From positions 1-57,015 of the forward strand of contig DDCZ01000013.1 in NCBI GenBank assembly GCA_002336485.1: a stretch of 57,015 bases of DNA, written 5' to 3'. The position numbers were made by a program, and so were the translations under genes. Positions 42,555 to 51,216 of the stretch are shown here, piece by piece (positions within the stretch are counted from its first letter, which is position 1; every line of letters begins with the position of its first letter). Source of the DNA: Flavobacteriales bacterium UBA1993 (lineage in GTDB: Bacteria > Bacteroidota > Bacteroidia > Flavobacteriales_G > Salibacteraceae). Under the pieces are notes generated by a model. The model was not told the origin of the DNA. It did not search any database and worked only from the letters and a program-made list of their open reading frames with translations.

Positions 42555-42791
42555 TTACCCGTTGGTCTTCTTTCCCTTGTTTTTGCCATCTAACCATCGG
42601 CCAGCTTTCACTTCGCCCAGGTAGTTTACAATCTTAACTCGCTCATACTGCTTGATGGTCTTCGCGACCTCATCCATATCCTCTCTTCGAATCTTAACTG
42701 CAGAATTTGACCCCTTGTTACGTAACTCAAGATAAAATCCGTCTTTTAGCTCGGACGGTTTGGTTGGCGGTCTACCTTTTCTTTTCTCCAT
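42555..42791 (-). CDS. Small basic protein of unknown function
   Basis: 78 residues, rich in Lys and Arg: MEKRKGRPPTKPSELKDGFY (AT-hook-like GRPPTK), then KIRREDMDEVAKTIKQYERV and a Lys/Gly tail. The layout is common for small conserved Bacteroidota proteins that might bind nucleic acid. No family named. It lies between the anti-sigma gene and the truncated secreted gene. No promoter box recognised. Confidence 0.6.
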   Translation of the reverse strand: MEKRKGRPPTKPSELKDGFYLELRNKGSNSAVKIRREDMDEVAKTIKQYERVKIVNYLGEVKAGRWLDGKNKGKKTNG

Positions 42792-42864
42792 GCGAATAAC
42801 TTAATGTTAACTGCTGCAAATCAACAAGAATTCAGGACATTATGTTTAGCTCTGATGAAATGTT

Positions 42865-44172
42865 TTAAACAATCAGGTGTAAGATGCCCCATTCGCAGTG
42901 AACATTCATAGCGTCATAGTAATCTGTCGCCTCAGATGGGTCACCTGTGGCGCCTCCACCGTTTCTGAAGTAGACAAATTTTCGCATTCCATATCGCTCG
43001 TTGTCAACGATACCATCTCCGTATCCGGCTCCTTGACCAGCATATATAATTCCATCGTCGGCTTTGGCTGCAGCGTAGTCGTTCTGGCATAAACAATTGT
43101 CTTTGTTGTCGTTTGCCTGAAACGGACCCTGGAAGAAATCGACACCGATGGCTGGCGGGTTTATTCCATACCCAAGGGCGCCAGAAGCATCTTCGTCGTC
43201 TTCGTCGGCATTGTAGTAAAATCCGAGACCCCGTTGTACATCACAACCTACATAGTCGTCGTTTGGATTACCAAGGTCGCCATCGACGAACTGTCCAAAA
43301 TAGGTGTCTTCTAAACCATATGTCGACTGGTTGATGATTTCATAATTGTAGAAGGTCATGTTGTTTACCTCGTCGGTAGAAGAAAATGCAAAGGCCTGAG
43401 CGCGTATTTCAAGTCCGATCGTATTACCTCCGGATTCAGTATGAATGGACCCCTTGTCGTTAAACACCCACCACAGGTTCTGGTCTCCATAAATATCTTT
43501 TACTTGTCGACTGCAGTCGCTCTTTCCACTTAGCACATAGCCAGGGAAATCACCGTCTTGCGGATTATAGTCCCCATCATCGTTGTAGTCGAAAAATGGA
43601 GCGAGGTAATAGGATTCATTATAAGGCTCGTAGTTGCGGCCATGCGCTGGCCAACTCAAGATTGCCTCCGGGATGGTATAGCCGGGATATAGGGTTGAAC
43701 GCTGTGCCGGAGTAGCCTGGAACCATCCCAAAAACTCTTGTACCATGGCTTTGCTGGTTTCCCAATGCCGGTCATACTCCTTACACGTTTGTGAGTTAAT
43801 TTCGGCATCAACCGTACTGAGCGGACCCGTCCAAAAGTCATTTCCTTGTCTGAAACGCTGAGCGGCCACTTTGAACTGACCTGATATGTCTTGACCTGCA
43901 ATCCAGAGCGAACCTGCGTATAACGATGTCTTACCCGTGCCTGCTGGGATTTCATACCGAGGTCGGTTAAAATCCCACCACATATCACCACCACTTTGGA
44001 TCAGTGCCTTCGTATTGTTGATGTTTAGTTCGGCAGATGCCGTTGGTGGATTGCAACCAGCAGCTGTTCCGATTTGGTCGCCTTTTTTAGATTTTTTTCT
44101 TGGAACATCTTCCCTCGCTTGTGCAAGTGACACTAGAAAGCAAAATAGTAGGAATAGGTAAGCTCTTTTCAT
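42865..44172 (-). CDS. Secreted protein, apparently truncated at its C terminus
   Basis: 435 residues from the ATG at 44172 (signal MKRAYLFLLFCFLVSLAQA). The N-terminal 420 residues look like the opening of large T9SS-sorted proteins of Bacteroidota: NINNTKALIQSGGDMWWDFN, LYAGSLWIAGQDISGQFKVA, DYNDDGDYNPQDGDFPGY and GLEIRAQAFAFSSTDEVNNM. Such proteins usually run on for several hundred more residues to a sorting domain; this one ends after DYYDAMN with a short foreign-looking VHCEWGILHLIV and a stop. Likely a gene fragment; I see no repeat or IS at the break near 42905. Confidence 0.6.
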   Translation of the reverse strand: MKRAYLFLLFCFLVSLAQAREDVPRKKSKKGDQIGTAAGCNPPTASAELNINNTKALIQSGGDMWWDFNRPRYEIPAGTGKTSLYAGSLWIAGQDISGQFKVAAQRFRQGNDFWTGPLSTVDAEINSQTCKEYDRHWETSKAMVQEFLGWFQATPAQRSTLYPGYTIPEAILSWPAHGRNYEPYNESYYLAPFFDYNDDGDYNPQDGDFPGYVLSGKSDCSRQVKDIYGDQNLWWVFNDKGSIHTESGGNTIGLEIRAQAFAFSSTDEVNNMTFYNYEIINQSTYGLEDTYFGQFVDGDLGNPNDDYVGCDVQRGLGFYYNADEDDEDASGALGYGINPPAIGVDFFQGPFQANDNKDNCLCQNDYAAAKADDGIIYAGQGAGYGDGIVDNERYGMRKFVYFRNGGGATGDPSEATDYYDAMNVHCEWGILHLIV

Positions 44173-44305
44173 GGTGTTGGATTTAATACACATGAAAGAA
44201 GCAAAGACTCGGTGTATCGACTAGTCAGTCTTAGACTATGGCTAGATTCGAGGACGTTTGGTGAAAGACGAAATATCCGAGAATACGGTCAAGACCTGGA
44301 TTGGC

Positions 44306-45376
44306 CTACGATTCCTTAATAATCAACCGTTGGTAGTAACTGATGATAATTGCCGTGATCGGAATGGCGATGATCAAACCAACCATGCCTAGTAGTGCGC
44401 CCCATATGCTTAATGAGAGTAATATGATTGCAGGATGCATTCCACTAAATCCACCCATAAATCGTGGTGTAAGAAACACCTCTTGAATTAATTGGATAAC
44501 TGCAAAAACCACCAAGACCAATGACATCGCAATCCAAGCGGACCCACCAGTATCAACTGAATTCAACGCGGCCAAGGCAAGGGCTGGTAATATTCCAATC
44601 AGTTGCATATATGGTATGTAGTTTAGAAAACCAACTAATAGTCCCAACCCAAGTGCGAAGGGAAGGCCTATGATTTTAAACCCAATTGCAAAAAGGATCG
44701 CAACAGAAATCACAATTTTAGTTTGGGCTCGGAAGTACCCATTCATTTGAATCTCAAGATCGTCGGTAAGCTGCAAGGTGAACGCCTTGTATTTGTTGGG
44801 TATGTAGTTCTTCCAACTATCGCTTAATGCTTGAAAGTCAAGTATGAGAAACATCAAGTACAGGACGTATGTGATGGTTCCAAATAAAGCACCGACAATG
44901 CCATACACACCACTCACGGTGTTCCAAACTCCAGTTAAGGCAGCCATTACTTTATCTCCCATGCCTTCTTGTTTGAGCATCGAGGTATAGTCTATGTTTT
45001 CCAAATAAGATTGCGCCTTCACCACAATGTCTTTTGGAATCCATGCTGGCCATTCCAGGTGATTCAGCTGTGAATCAATCAAAGAGTAGAGATGTTTCAC
45101 CTCTTCTGCCATGATGGGCACTAGGATGATTACGAATGCGACAGCGACAATGGCGATGGTTAGGAAAAGAACCATTACGGCAACAACGCGTTTCTTAATC
45201 CACCTTTGAACAAAAGAAACCAATGGGTCGAGTAAGTAAACAGTCAACCAAGCCAGTAAAAACGGAAGCAACACAGCGCTAAGCTCTGTTAGTGCCAAAT
45301 ACAAAACGACAATAACCCCAGCGGTCATTAGCCATCGTACAAAGCGATCAAAGTCAATTGGTTTATCCGAGATCAT
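44306..45376 (-). CDS. AI-2E transporter family (PerM-like) membrane protein
   Basis: 356 residues with about eight TM helices (for example VLYLALTELSAVLLPFLLAW, then VMVLFLTIAIVAVAFVIILV and AQTKIVISVAILFAIGF) and the family motifs LGLGLLVGFLNYIPYMQLIG and PRFMGGFSGMHPAIILLSL near the C terminus. Members export AI-2 or act as Na+/H+ antiporters; the substrate cannot be told. It lies 18 bases downstream of the PhzF-like gene, so the two may be cotranscribed. Confidence 0.88.
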   Translation of the reverse strand: MISDKPIDFDRFVRWLMTAGVIVVLYLALTELSAVLLPFLLAWLTVYLLDPLVSFVQRWIKKRVVAVMVLFLTIAIVAVAFVIILVPIMAEEVKHLYSLIDSQLNHLEWPAWIPKDIVVKAQSYLENIDYTSMLKQEGMGDKVMAALTGVWNTVSGVYGIVGALFGTITYVLYLMFLILDFQALSDSWKNYIPNKYKAFTLQLTDDLEIQMNGYFRAQTKIVISVAILFAIGFKIIGLPFALGLGLLVGFLNYIPYMQLIGILPALALAALNSVDTGGSAWIAMSLVLVVFAVIQLIQEVFLTPRFMGGFSGMHPAIILLSLSIWGALLGMVGLIIAIPITAIIISYYQRLIIKES

Positions 45377-45394
45377 GTTTCAATATTAGTTCTT

Positions 45395-46174
45395 TCAAAG
45401 AAGCTTTCCTGCACCAAATGGAACTGCTTTGGCTGTAAGCCTTACAGTGGTTTCGGATACGTCACAAATCACTTCGCCACCTCGCTGACTTGCTTGAAAG
45501 GCTAGTATGTTTGACTTCTTTAGCTGTTGCGACCAGTATGAGGCCAGCAACATATGAGCGCTTCCTGTGGCCTGATCTTCCAAGAAACTCACGTATGGTA
45601 AGATGACCCTTGAGACGCAATCATGCGTTGAACCTCGAGCCGTTATGACATACCCGAAGGTTTTTGATTCGCGCAAGGCGTTCCAATTTGGTTTCAATTC
45701 ACGAACGGCGTATTCATCATTCAAGAGCACAAGGTCTTTGTTTGGCGAAGTCTCATATCCAACAACTTGCCCTTGGAAGCCTCTTTGTACATGATCTGGA
45801 ATGGAGGTTGGTTCAGAAAGAATGGCCTCAGCGCTAATAGAAACCGTCTCCCGCCCTTTTTCGCCGAGCAGCACACCATTGTTATAGTGAAATTGAATAG
45901 GTCCCTCATCGCCTCCAATTTGAGTCAGCGCCCAAGTTGCTGCAATGGTTCCGTGTCCACAAAGGTCAATCTCCGAATCAGGCGCAAACCAACGTACATC
46001 GTAACCATCGGCTCTTTTTCGCAGAAATGTGGTAGCGGGCATGTTAAAATCGCATGCAATTGAATGAAGCAGTTCTGTGTCGCTTATATCGTCAAGCATC
46101 AGCACGCAGGCTTGGTTGCCAAGCGCTTGGTTTCCGGTAAAAGCGCTTAATAGAAAGTATTCTCCAGGTTTCAT
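45395..46174 (-). CDS. PhzF-family protein lacking the usual catalytic Glu
   Basis: 259 residues with the PhzF/diaminopimelate-epimerase-like fold: FLLSAFTGNQALGNQACVLM, YDVRWFAPDSEIDLCGHGT and DQATGSAHMLLASYW. PhzF enzymes isomerise substrates by general acid-base catalysis with a Glu in SETAF (Glu45 of PhzF). Here the equivalent block reads NMPATTF, with Ala47 in its place. So either the reaction differs or the protein is inactive. Length is typical. It is followed 18 bases later by the AI-2E family gene. Confidence 0.85.
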   Translation of the reverse strand: MKPGEYFLLSAFTGNQALGNQACVLMLDDISDTELLHSIACDFNMPATTFLRKRADGYDVRWFAPDSEIDLCGHGTIAATWALTQIGGDEGPIQFHYNNGVLLGEKGRETVSISAEAILSEPTSIPDHVQRGFQGQVVGYETSPNKDLVLLNDEYAVRELKPNWNALRESKTFGYVITARGSTHDCVSRVILPYVSFLEDQATGSAHMLLASYWSQQLKKSNILAFQASQRGGEVICDVSETTVRLTAKAVPFGAGKLL

Positions 46175-46329
46175 CCTTCAAAGGAATTGAAATGAACGAG
46201 AAATCAAATTCTCGATCAACTACAGCGGTTTCTTAATACCAACCGACACGCTCTGATCTTGCCCTGTGCAAGGGGAGTTGGCCCTTTAGATTCGCTCCAT
46301 CAATTAAAAACAACTAAAACCCAGAAACG

Positions 46330-46983
46330 ATGAAAAAGACAGTAACAACAACCCTTAGTATCGCATTACTCGCTACCACATTCTTGACTTCATGTGATAA
46401 AAAAGAAACAAAAATTCCAGCCAAAGTGAGCAAGGATATGGTGTTTAATACCACAATTAGTGAAGTTAGGCTTGGCGATGGAGTGCCTCTTAATATTGAT
46501 GTTTCAGTTCGATGGAAGATTCAGGACTTTGAGGCATTCAGCAGCCAATTCGATAGCCCCGAATCATACGATTCGTTAGTGTTAGCGACTCGTGAGTCTG
46601 AGATTGCGAATAAAGTGGCAAACCAATACATGAATGTCGATTCGGTATTCACATCGCAACGACACCAATTTATTAATCAAGTCAAGGGAACGTTTGCAAG
46701 CCAACTCGGAGAGTCAGGCATAGAAATAAAGGAAGTGATTGTATCCAACCTCAAATTCCCGGAGAATTATACGAACGCTATGGAGCAATTGGCCATGCAG
46801 GAGCAAGAATTAGAACGAATTCGAAAGCAAAGCTTGATCGATTTAGAAGTAAGTATAGCAGCAAAAAAGCAAGCCGAAGAAGATGGTAAGGTCACTATGG
46901 CAAAAGCTGAGATGAATGCTAAAGTGCAGAAGATCAATGCAGAAACTGAGAAGAGTATCCGACAGAATCGATTGGCCCCTTGA
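46330..46983 (+). CDS. SPFH/prohibitin-like lipoprotein, possibly truncated
   Basis: 217 residues. A lipoprotein signal ends in FLTSC (Cys22), which is unusual for an SPFH protein since most are anchored by a TM helix. Residues 35-150 hold the SPFH core: GDGVPLNIDVSVRWKIQDFE, then GESGIEIKEVIVSNLKFPEN. A coiled coil follows (ELERIRKQSLIDLEVSIAAK). It ends ETEKSIRQNRLAP-stop; other frames downstream contain RIKINAQ, a plausible continuation of the coiled coil, so a frameshift near 46975 may have cut the tail. SPFH proteins organise membrane microdomains. Confidence 0.72.
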   Translation: MKKTVTTTLSIALLATTFLTSCDKKETKIPAKVSKDMVFNTTISEVRLGDGVPLNIDVSVRWKIQDFEAFSSQFDSPESYDSLVLATRESEIANKVANQYMNVDSVFTSQRHQFINQVKGTFASQLGESGIEIKEVIVSNLKFPENYTNAMEQLAMQEQELERIRKQSLIDLEVSIAAKKQAEEDGKVTMAKAEMNAKVQKINAETEKSIRQNRLAP

Positions 46984-47143
46984 GAACCCCGACAGTTGGA
47001 GGGTGCAGGACAGGATCAAGATCAACGCACAACTCATCCAACCTTGGTGGCAGGTGATAAGAGGTGTGTGTTTTACCACATCCATGATCCATTGTTTGTA
47101 TCGAAGAACCACTTCTCGCTACCGTTGTTCTATCTTTAACACC

Positions 47144-47326
47144 ATGTCGCAAAGAAAGAAATTCAATCCATGGCAAGCCTATTTGATGATAGGTGGTGGC
47201 AGTTTATTGGTAATCACTCAATTTTTGACCTACGAGGCAGGTCTCACAATGATTGAGACCCTAAAAATGGGACTGGGAATCATCATGATTGGTTATGGGG
47301 TATTCCGATTGAGGAAAAAAATTTAA
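47144..47326 (+). CDS. Small two-helix membrane protein
   Basis: 60 residues from the ATG at 47144 (MSQRKKFNPWQAYLMIGGGS). Two hydrophobic segments (about 13-27 and 36-53), a positive start and a charged end (FRLRKKI) fit an inner-membrane protein with both ends inside. A longer frame opens upstream from 46916 but overlaps the SPFH gene and has no signal, so I do not use it. Function unknown. The 160 bases before it show no other gene. Confidence 0.55.
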   Translation: MSQRKKFNPWQAYLMIGGGSLLVITQFLTYEAGLTMIETLKMGLGIIMIGYGVFRLRKKI

Positions 47327-47352
47327 GTCCCAAAATACACGCGGGCACCACT

Positions 47353-49245
47353 CTAGCCCCTCAGTTCGTCGAGCTCTAGCCAGCGCAATTCCTTTTCTTC
47401 CAACTCAGCCACTACTTCAGTAATGCGTTTAGAAAGCCGCTCAATTTCTTCATATGCGAGCGAAGCATCCTGCAGCGCTTTTTCAATTTCCACTCGCTCC
47501 TTTCCCAAAGCCGGTAAATCCTTTTCAAGTTGCTCTAATTCGTACTTGTCTTTAAAGCTTAGCTTCTTGTTGTCCTTCTTTTTGGGAGCTTGAGTCTCTG
47601 CGTCTGCCTCGACCTTCTTAGCAATGGCTTTTGGTGCGCGCTTCTCCTCGTCTAGTTTAGCTCTATACGCCGAGTATGGTCCCCAAAAGTCCTTTATCTC
47701 AGCATTGCCTTCAAAAATGAATAGATGGTCTACCAATCGGTCTAAGAAGTATCGATCGTGCGAAACAATCAACAGGCAGCCACCAAAGTTTTCTAAAAAC
47801 TCCTCTAATTTTTGAAGCGTGAGCAAGTCGAGGTCGTTTGTTGGCTCATCTAGAATAAGGAAGTTAGGGTTCTTGATAAGTACGGTCAACAGGTGTAGCC
47901 TTCTGCGCTCTCCTCCACTCAATTTGCTGACATACGTGTACTGCATTTCAGGCGGAAACATGAAGTGCAATAAAAACTGAGAAGCGGTGAGTTTACTGCC
48001 ATCGGCTAACTGAATTACTTCGGCTATATCCTTTAGCACTTCTATTACGCGTTTATCACCTTTTACCTCAAGTCCAGATTGATTATAATATCCATAAACA
48101 ATTGTTTCTCCGGTATTTATCTTACCCGAATCAGCCGTTTCGAGTCCTGTTATTATATTCAATAACGTACTTTTTCCGCAGCCATTTTTACCCAGAATTC
48201 CAATGCGTTCGCCTCGCTTAAACGTGTAGTCAAACCCTTTCAAAATCTCTAAATCTCCATAGCTCTTATAAACCTTTTTCAGCTCTAAGATCTTGCCGCC
48301 AATGCGAGACATCTTCACATCAAGCTTTAGCTCGCCTTGCTTCTTACCGCTCATCGCTTTAGCCTTGATCTCGTCAAATGCATCAATGCGAGCCTTGCTC
48401 TTCGTGGTTCGAGCCTTTGGTTGACGGCGCATCCACTCCAGCTCTTTCTTCATAAGCTTATTGGCCTTGTCCACTTCTGTTTGGTAGACAACCTCGCGTT
48501 CGGCGCGCTTCTGCAAAAAGAAGCCGTAATTACCATTGTGCTTGTAGAGTTTGGTATCGTTCATTTCTAGAATCTGGTTACATACACGATCTAGGAAGTA
48601 TCTATCGTGTGTCACCATCAACAACGTCACGTTTGATTGCATGAAGTAGCCTTCTAGCCATTCCACCATTTCAATATCCAAATGGTTGGTCGGCTCATCT
48701 AAAATGAGAAACTCAGGTTGATCCAAAACAGTAATGGCTATGGCAAGGCGTTTCTTTTGACCTCCGCTCAGTGAATTCACCTTTTGATTTAAATCGTGAA
48801 TACCAAAGCGCCCCAGCATTGTTTCGAGTCTTCGATCAAAATCCCACGCCTCCCTTGCGTCCATTAAAATTGACGTTCTCTCCAAGGCCTTGAGGTGTTC
48901 CTCCTCGCCACTCATGCTGTTTTCTAGTGCAGCTTCATAATCCCTGATAATAGCGAGTACCTCGGCACTTGCTTCGCGCACAAAAGCCTCAATGGTGATA
49001 TTGTCATCGTCGGTTAAAACCGGCTCTTGTTCTAGAAACGAAACACGGATGCCATCTCTAAAACTGAACTCACCCCCGTCGGCAACATCTTGGCCAGCCA
49101 ATATGCGGAGCAGAGTGGATTTCCCAGTACCGTTATTTGCAATAAGCGCAACCTTGTCGCCTTTGGCCAACCCGAAGCTAATATCCTTGAATAGCGTACG
49201 TTCGCCATAGGTTTTTACAAGATTCTCAACGCTTAAATAGTTCAT
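47353..49245 (-). CDS. uup: ABC-F family ATPase Uup-type
   Basis: 630 residues with two ABC domains in tandem and no TM helices. Domain 1: Walker A ALIANNGTGKST, signature LSGGQKKRLAI, Walker B LILDEPTNHLDI. Domain 2: GILGKNGCGKST, LSGGERRRLHLL and LILDEPTNDLDL. The C-terminal extension (about residues 545-630) is a basic/acidic coiled coil, KYELEQLEKDLPALGKERVE, typical of Uup, which binds branched DNA or the ribosome. Single gene, divergent from the EGF-like lipoprotein at 49318. Confidence 0.92.
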   Translation of the reverse strand: MNYLSVENLVKTYGERTLFKDISFGLAKGDKVALIANNGTGKSTLLRILAGQDVADGGEFSFRDGIRVSFLEQEPVLTDDDNITIEAFVREASAEVLAIIRDYEAALENSMSGEEEHLKALERTSILMDAREAWDFDRRLETMLGRFGIHDLNQKVNSLSGGQKKRLAIAITVLDQPEFLILDEPTNHLDIEMVEWLEGYFMQSNVTLLMVTHDRYFLDRVCNQILEMNDTKLYKHNGNYGFFLQKRAEREVVYQTEVDKANKLMKKELEWMRRQPKARTTKSKARIDAFDEIKAKAMSGKKQGELKLDVKMSRIGGKILELKKVYKSYGDLEILKGFDYTFKRGERIGILGKNGCGKSTLLNIITGLETADSGKINTGETIVYGYYNQSGLEVKGDKRVIEVLKDIAEVIQLADGSKLTASQFLLHFMFPPEMQYTYVSKLSGGERRRLHLLTVLIKNPNFLILDEPTNDLDLLTLQKLEEFLENFGGCLLIVSHDRYFLDRLVDHLFIFEGNAEIKDFWGPYSAYRAKLDEEKRAPKAIAKKVEADAETQAPKKKDNKKLSFKDKYELEQLEKDLPALGKERVEIEKALQDASLAYEEIERLSKRITEVVAELEEKELRWLELDELRG

Positions 49246-49317
49246 TCCGCGAATGTCTGCATTTACACAAGGTAAAATTCAATTACTGGTCAAGGGACAA
49301 CGAAATCCTTCAATTCA

Positions 49318-49902
49318 ATGTCTAACGCTTGGATGAGACTCCTATTCGCCGTTTTTGTAGTACTGTTTTTCATTGGTTGCGATCAATGTGCTCGCGTCAA
49401 ATGCCTGAACGGTGGCACATGTTACAATGGTGTTTGCGTTTGTGAAGATGGATATGCACGTCCTTCATGCCTTAAGGATACATGCTTTCAAGTGAGTCCA
49501 TGCAAACACGGCAATTGTGAATATGGATACTGCATCTGTGACGAAAATTGGATTGGGGAGAAATGCGATTCCTTAGACTATGTAGACCATTCAGGCGATT
49601 ATTTTGGTGGATTCATCTGCGATGGATACCAAACACTGTCTTTTGTAGGGGTTGATAAAACATCTGATAGACGCAGGTTTCAAATTCGTGAGAACGAATT
49701 CAATATTGTGTACAATGCGATATTCCAAGGTCCACACAACTTTACCGTTGACTCTCAGCTAGCGCGCGATTACAACGGCATCAAGACCTATGTTCATGGA
49801 TCCGGATCGATAAAGGATAAGGAGCTAGAGATGGAAATCTACTATACCACCGACGGTGATTCAGATGTTTGCATGTTTGATGGAAAACGAAACGACCTCT
49901 AA
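49318..49902 (+). CDS. EGF-like-domain lipoprotein (paralogue of the gene at 251)
   Basis: 194 residues. A lipoprotein signal ends FFIGC (Cys20). Two EGF-like modules follow: CLNGGTCYNGVCVCEDGYAR and CKHGNCEYGYCICDENWIGE. A C-terminal beta domain of about 110 residues resembles that of the protein at 251-763 (both have Y.G...G/C ... then a conserved core). An alternative ATG at 49333 would shorten the signal by five residues. It converges head-on with the DUF6265 gene; the stops abut. Probably a surface lipoprotein; function unknown. Confidence 0.8.
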   Translation: MSNAWMRLLFAVFVVLFFIGCDQCARVKCLNGGTCYNGVCVCEDGYARPSCLKDTCFQVSPCKHGNCEYGYCICDENWIGEKCDSLDYVDHSGDYFGGFICDGYQTLSFVGVDKTSDRRRFQIRENEFNIVYNAIFQGPHNFTVDSQLARDYNGIKTYVHGSGSIKDKELEMEIYYTTDGDSDVCMFDGKRNDL

Positions 49903-50364
49903 CTACTTCATTCGCACAAGCTGATATGAATGCTCGCCTCGATGGGCATGCTCGCCTTTCGCAAACAACGATATCGTGAAAGCGGAGTCCGCCTCAATTT
50001 GGTACTGAATTCGAGAAGGGAAATCATGGTCTTTGTTTTCAAAAACCCAAGTTGAATCTGATTTGATTCCTTCAAACAATGTGACTCCTGATTTTGGTAA
50101 AGAAGCCACGTAAACCGGTTTGCCATCAAACGAACGGATAAAAAGCTTTTCCGAAAACAAGGTATCTGAGCCCTGGAGTTCGTAACCCTCGCCCACATAT
50201 TGGGTTTTGTCCCACTTCCAGCGCTCTAGTAGGGTAACTGAACCGTTCTGCCCCTCCCATTGTCCACTAATCCAACGGAATTGATTCCTCAATTCAGTTT
50301 CTTCATTTTCGCCACATCCCGATAGTAGCATGATCAGTACGATTAGTATTCCTCCGTTACGCAT
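49903..50364 (-). CDS. DUF6265 lipoprotein
   Basis: 153 residues from the ATG at 50364, which gives a lipoprotein signal (LIVLIMLLSGC, Cys17); the longer ORF has no signal and is rejected. DUF6265 pattern: WISGQWEGQNGSVTLLERWK, then VFENKDHDFPSRIQYQIEAD. The family is a beta-barrel of unknown function. A near-match box TACCTTAG lies just upstream, and the terminator of the YceI gene lies beyond. Confidence 0.78.
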   Translation of the reverse strand: MRNGGILIVLIMLLSGCGENEETELRNQFRWISGQWEGQNGSVTLLERWKWDKTQYVGEGYELQGSDTLFSEKLFIRSFDGKPVYVASLPKSGVTLFEGIKSDSTWVFENKDHDFPSRIQYQIEADSAFTISLFAKGEHAHRGEHSYQLVRMK

Positions 50365-50407
50365 GGCACTAAGGTATTTAACCGCTCGAGAACGAATCCG
50401 TTTGGGC

Positions 50408-50432
50408 AAAAAAAAAGCGCTCCGAAGAGCGC
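50408..50432 (-). terminator. Terminator after the YceI gene
   Basis: On the minus strand, GCGCTC-TTCG-GAGCGC followed by a run of nine T: a short stem with a stable UUCG tetraloop. It lies about 27 bases past the stop codon at 50459. Confidence 0.88.
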
Positions 50433-50458
50433 CTTTTCCAAAATTCCATCGAGAAAAA

Positions 50459-51106
50459 TTAAGACTTCGATCCTGTGATGTCGAATTGAAGGTTAATGTT
50501 GTCTGAAAGCAGAACATCTTCCATGTAGTGCTTCCATGCTACGTCATATTTCTGACGATCAAAATCAAGGTGACCAACGATGTGAAGTTCGCCTGCTTCG
50601 TTTACTTCCATTGAATCAATGATAAGCTCTTCTTCGTTTGACTTACCGCGGATGTTTAGATTACCAAAAACGCTCATGCCTTCCATACGTGTGAATTCGA
50701 ATGTTGCATTAGGGTTGTTTTCAATATCAAAGAAATCAGCTGTAGCTAAGTGTCCAACTAGATCAGCTGCAGGGCGCTCTTCGCTATATCCTTCATCTTC
50801 TGGAGCGATTGTAGTCATGTCAATGGCAACTTTACCAGCCGTCATTGTCTCACCTTCAGATGTCATAGTACCTTCTTTAACTGAAATAGATCCAAAGTGT
50901 GAATACACCTGACCTCCAGTTACGCTTCCTTCCCATCTTACAGTAGATTTCTCAGCGTTGATTGTCCAGTTAGCAACCTCAGCTACTACTTCTTCAGTAG
51001 CTTCTGTAGCTTCTGTTGTTTCCTCTTCGTGTTTCGTTTCGCCAGCACATGATGTCATCATAACACCTGCTGCTGCCACAGCTAAAAATAAATTTATCTT
51101 CTTCAT
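50459..51106 (-). CDS. YceI-family lipoprotein
   Basis: 215 residues. A lipoprotein signal ends MMTSC (Cys20), then an acidic Glu/Thr-rich linker, then the YceI lipocalin-like domain from residue 46: VSVRWEGS-type strand TVRWEGSVTGGQVYSHFGSI, DFFDIENNPNATFEFTRMEG and NLNIRGKSNEEELIIDSMEV. YceI proteins bind isoprenoid-like ligands; the ligand here is unknown. A perfect TACCTTTG box lies 22 bases upstream and a terminator follows, so it is a single-gene unit. Confidence 0.92.
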   Translation of the reverse strand: MKKINLFLAVAAAGVMMTSCAGETKHEEETTEATEATEEVVAEVANWTINAEKSTVRWEGSVTGGQVYSHFGSISVKEGTMTSEGETMTAGKVAIDMTTIAPEDEGYSEERPAADLVGHLATADFFDIENNPNATFEFTRMEGMSVFGNLNIRGKSNEEELIIDSMEVNEAGELHIVGHLDFDRQKYDVAWKHYMEDVLLSDNINLQFDITGSKS

Positions 51107-51127
51107 GTTCTATTTGGTTTTAAGCCG

Positions 51128-51135
51128 CAAAGGTA
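51128..51135 (-). promoter_or_regulatory. -7 promoter box of the YceI gene
   Basis: TACCTTTG on the minus strand is an exact TAnnTTTG match, 21 bases before the ATG at 51106. Confidence 0.55.
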
Positions 51136-51216
51136 TTCTTTTATATGTACCTACACACATTTTTCGCTAAATGACTTCACCGCCTAGCCTAATCAATGAA
51201 TTATACGCCTTGATTC

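Noticed and set aside
46916..47143. Long upstream extension of the small two-helix protein
   Set aside because: It overlaps the SPFH gene, has no signal or conserved pattern, and the ATG at 47144 gives a complete small membrane protein.
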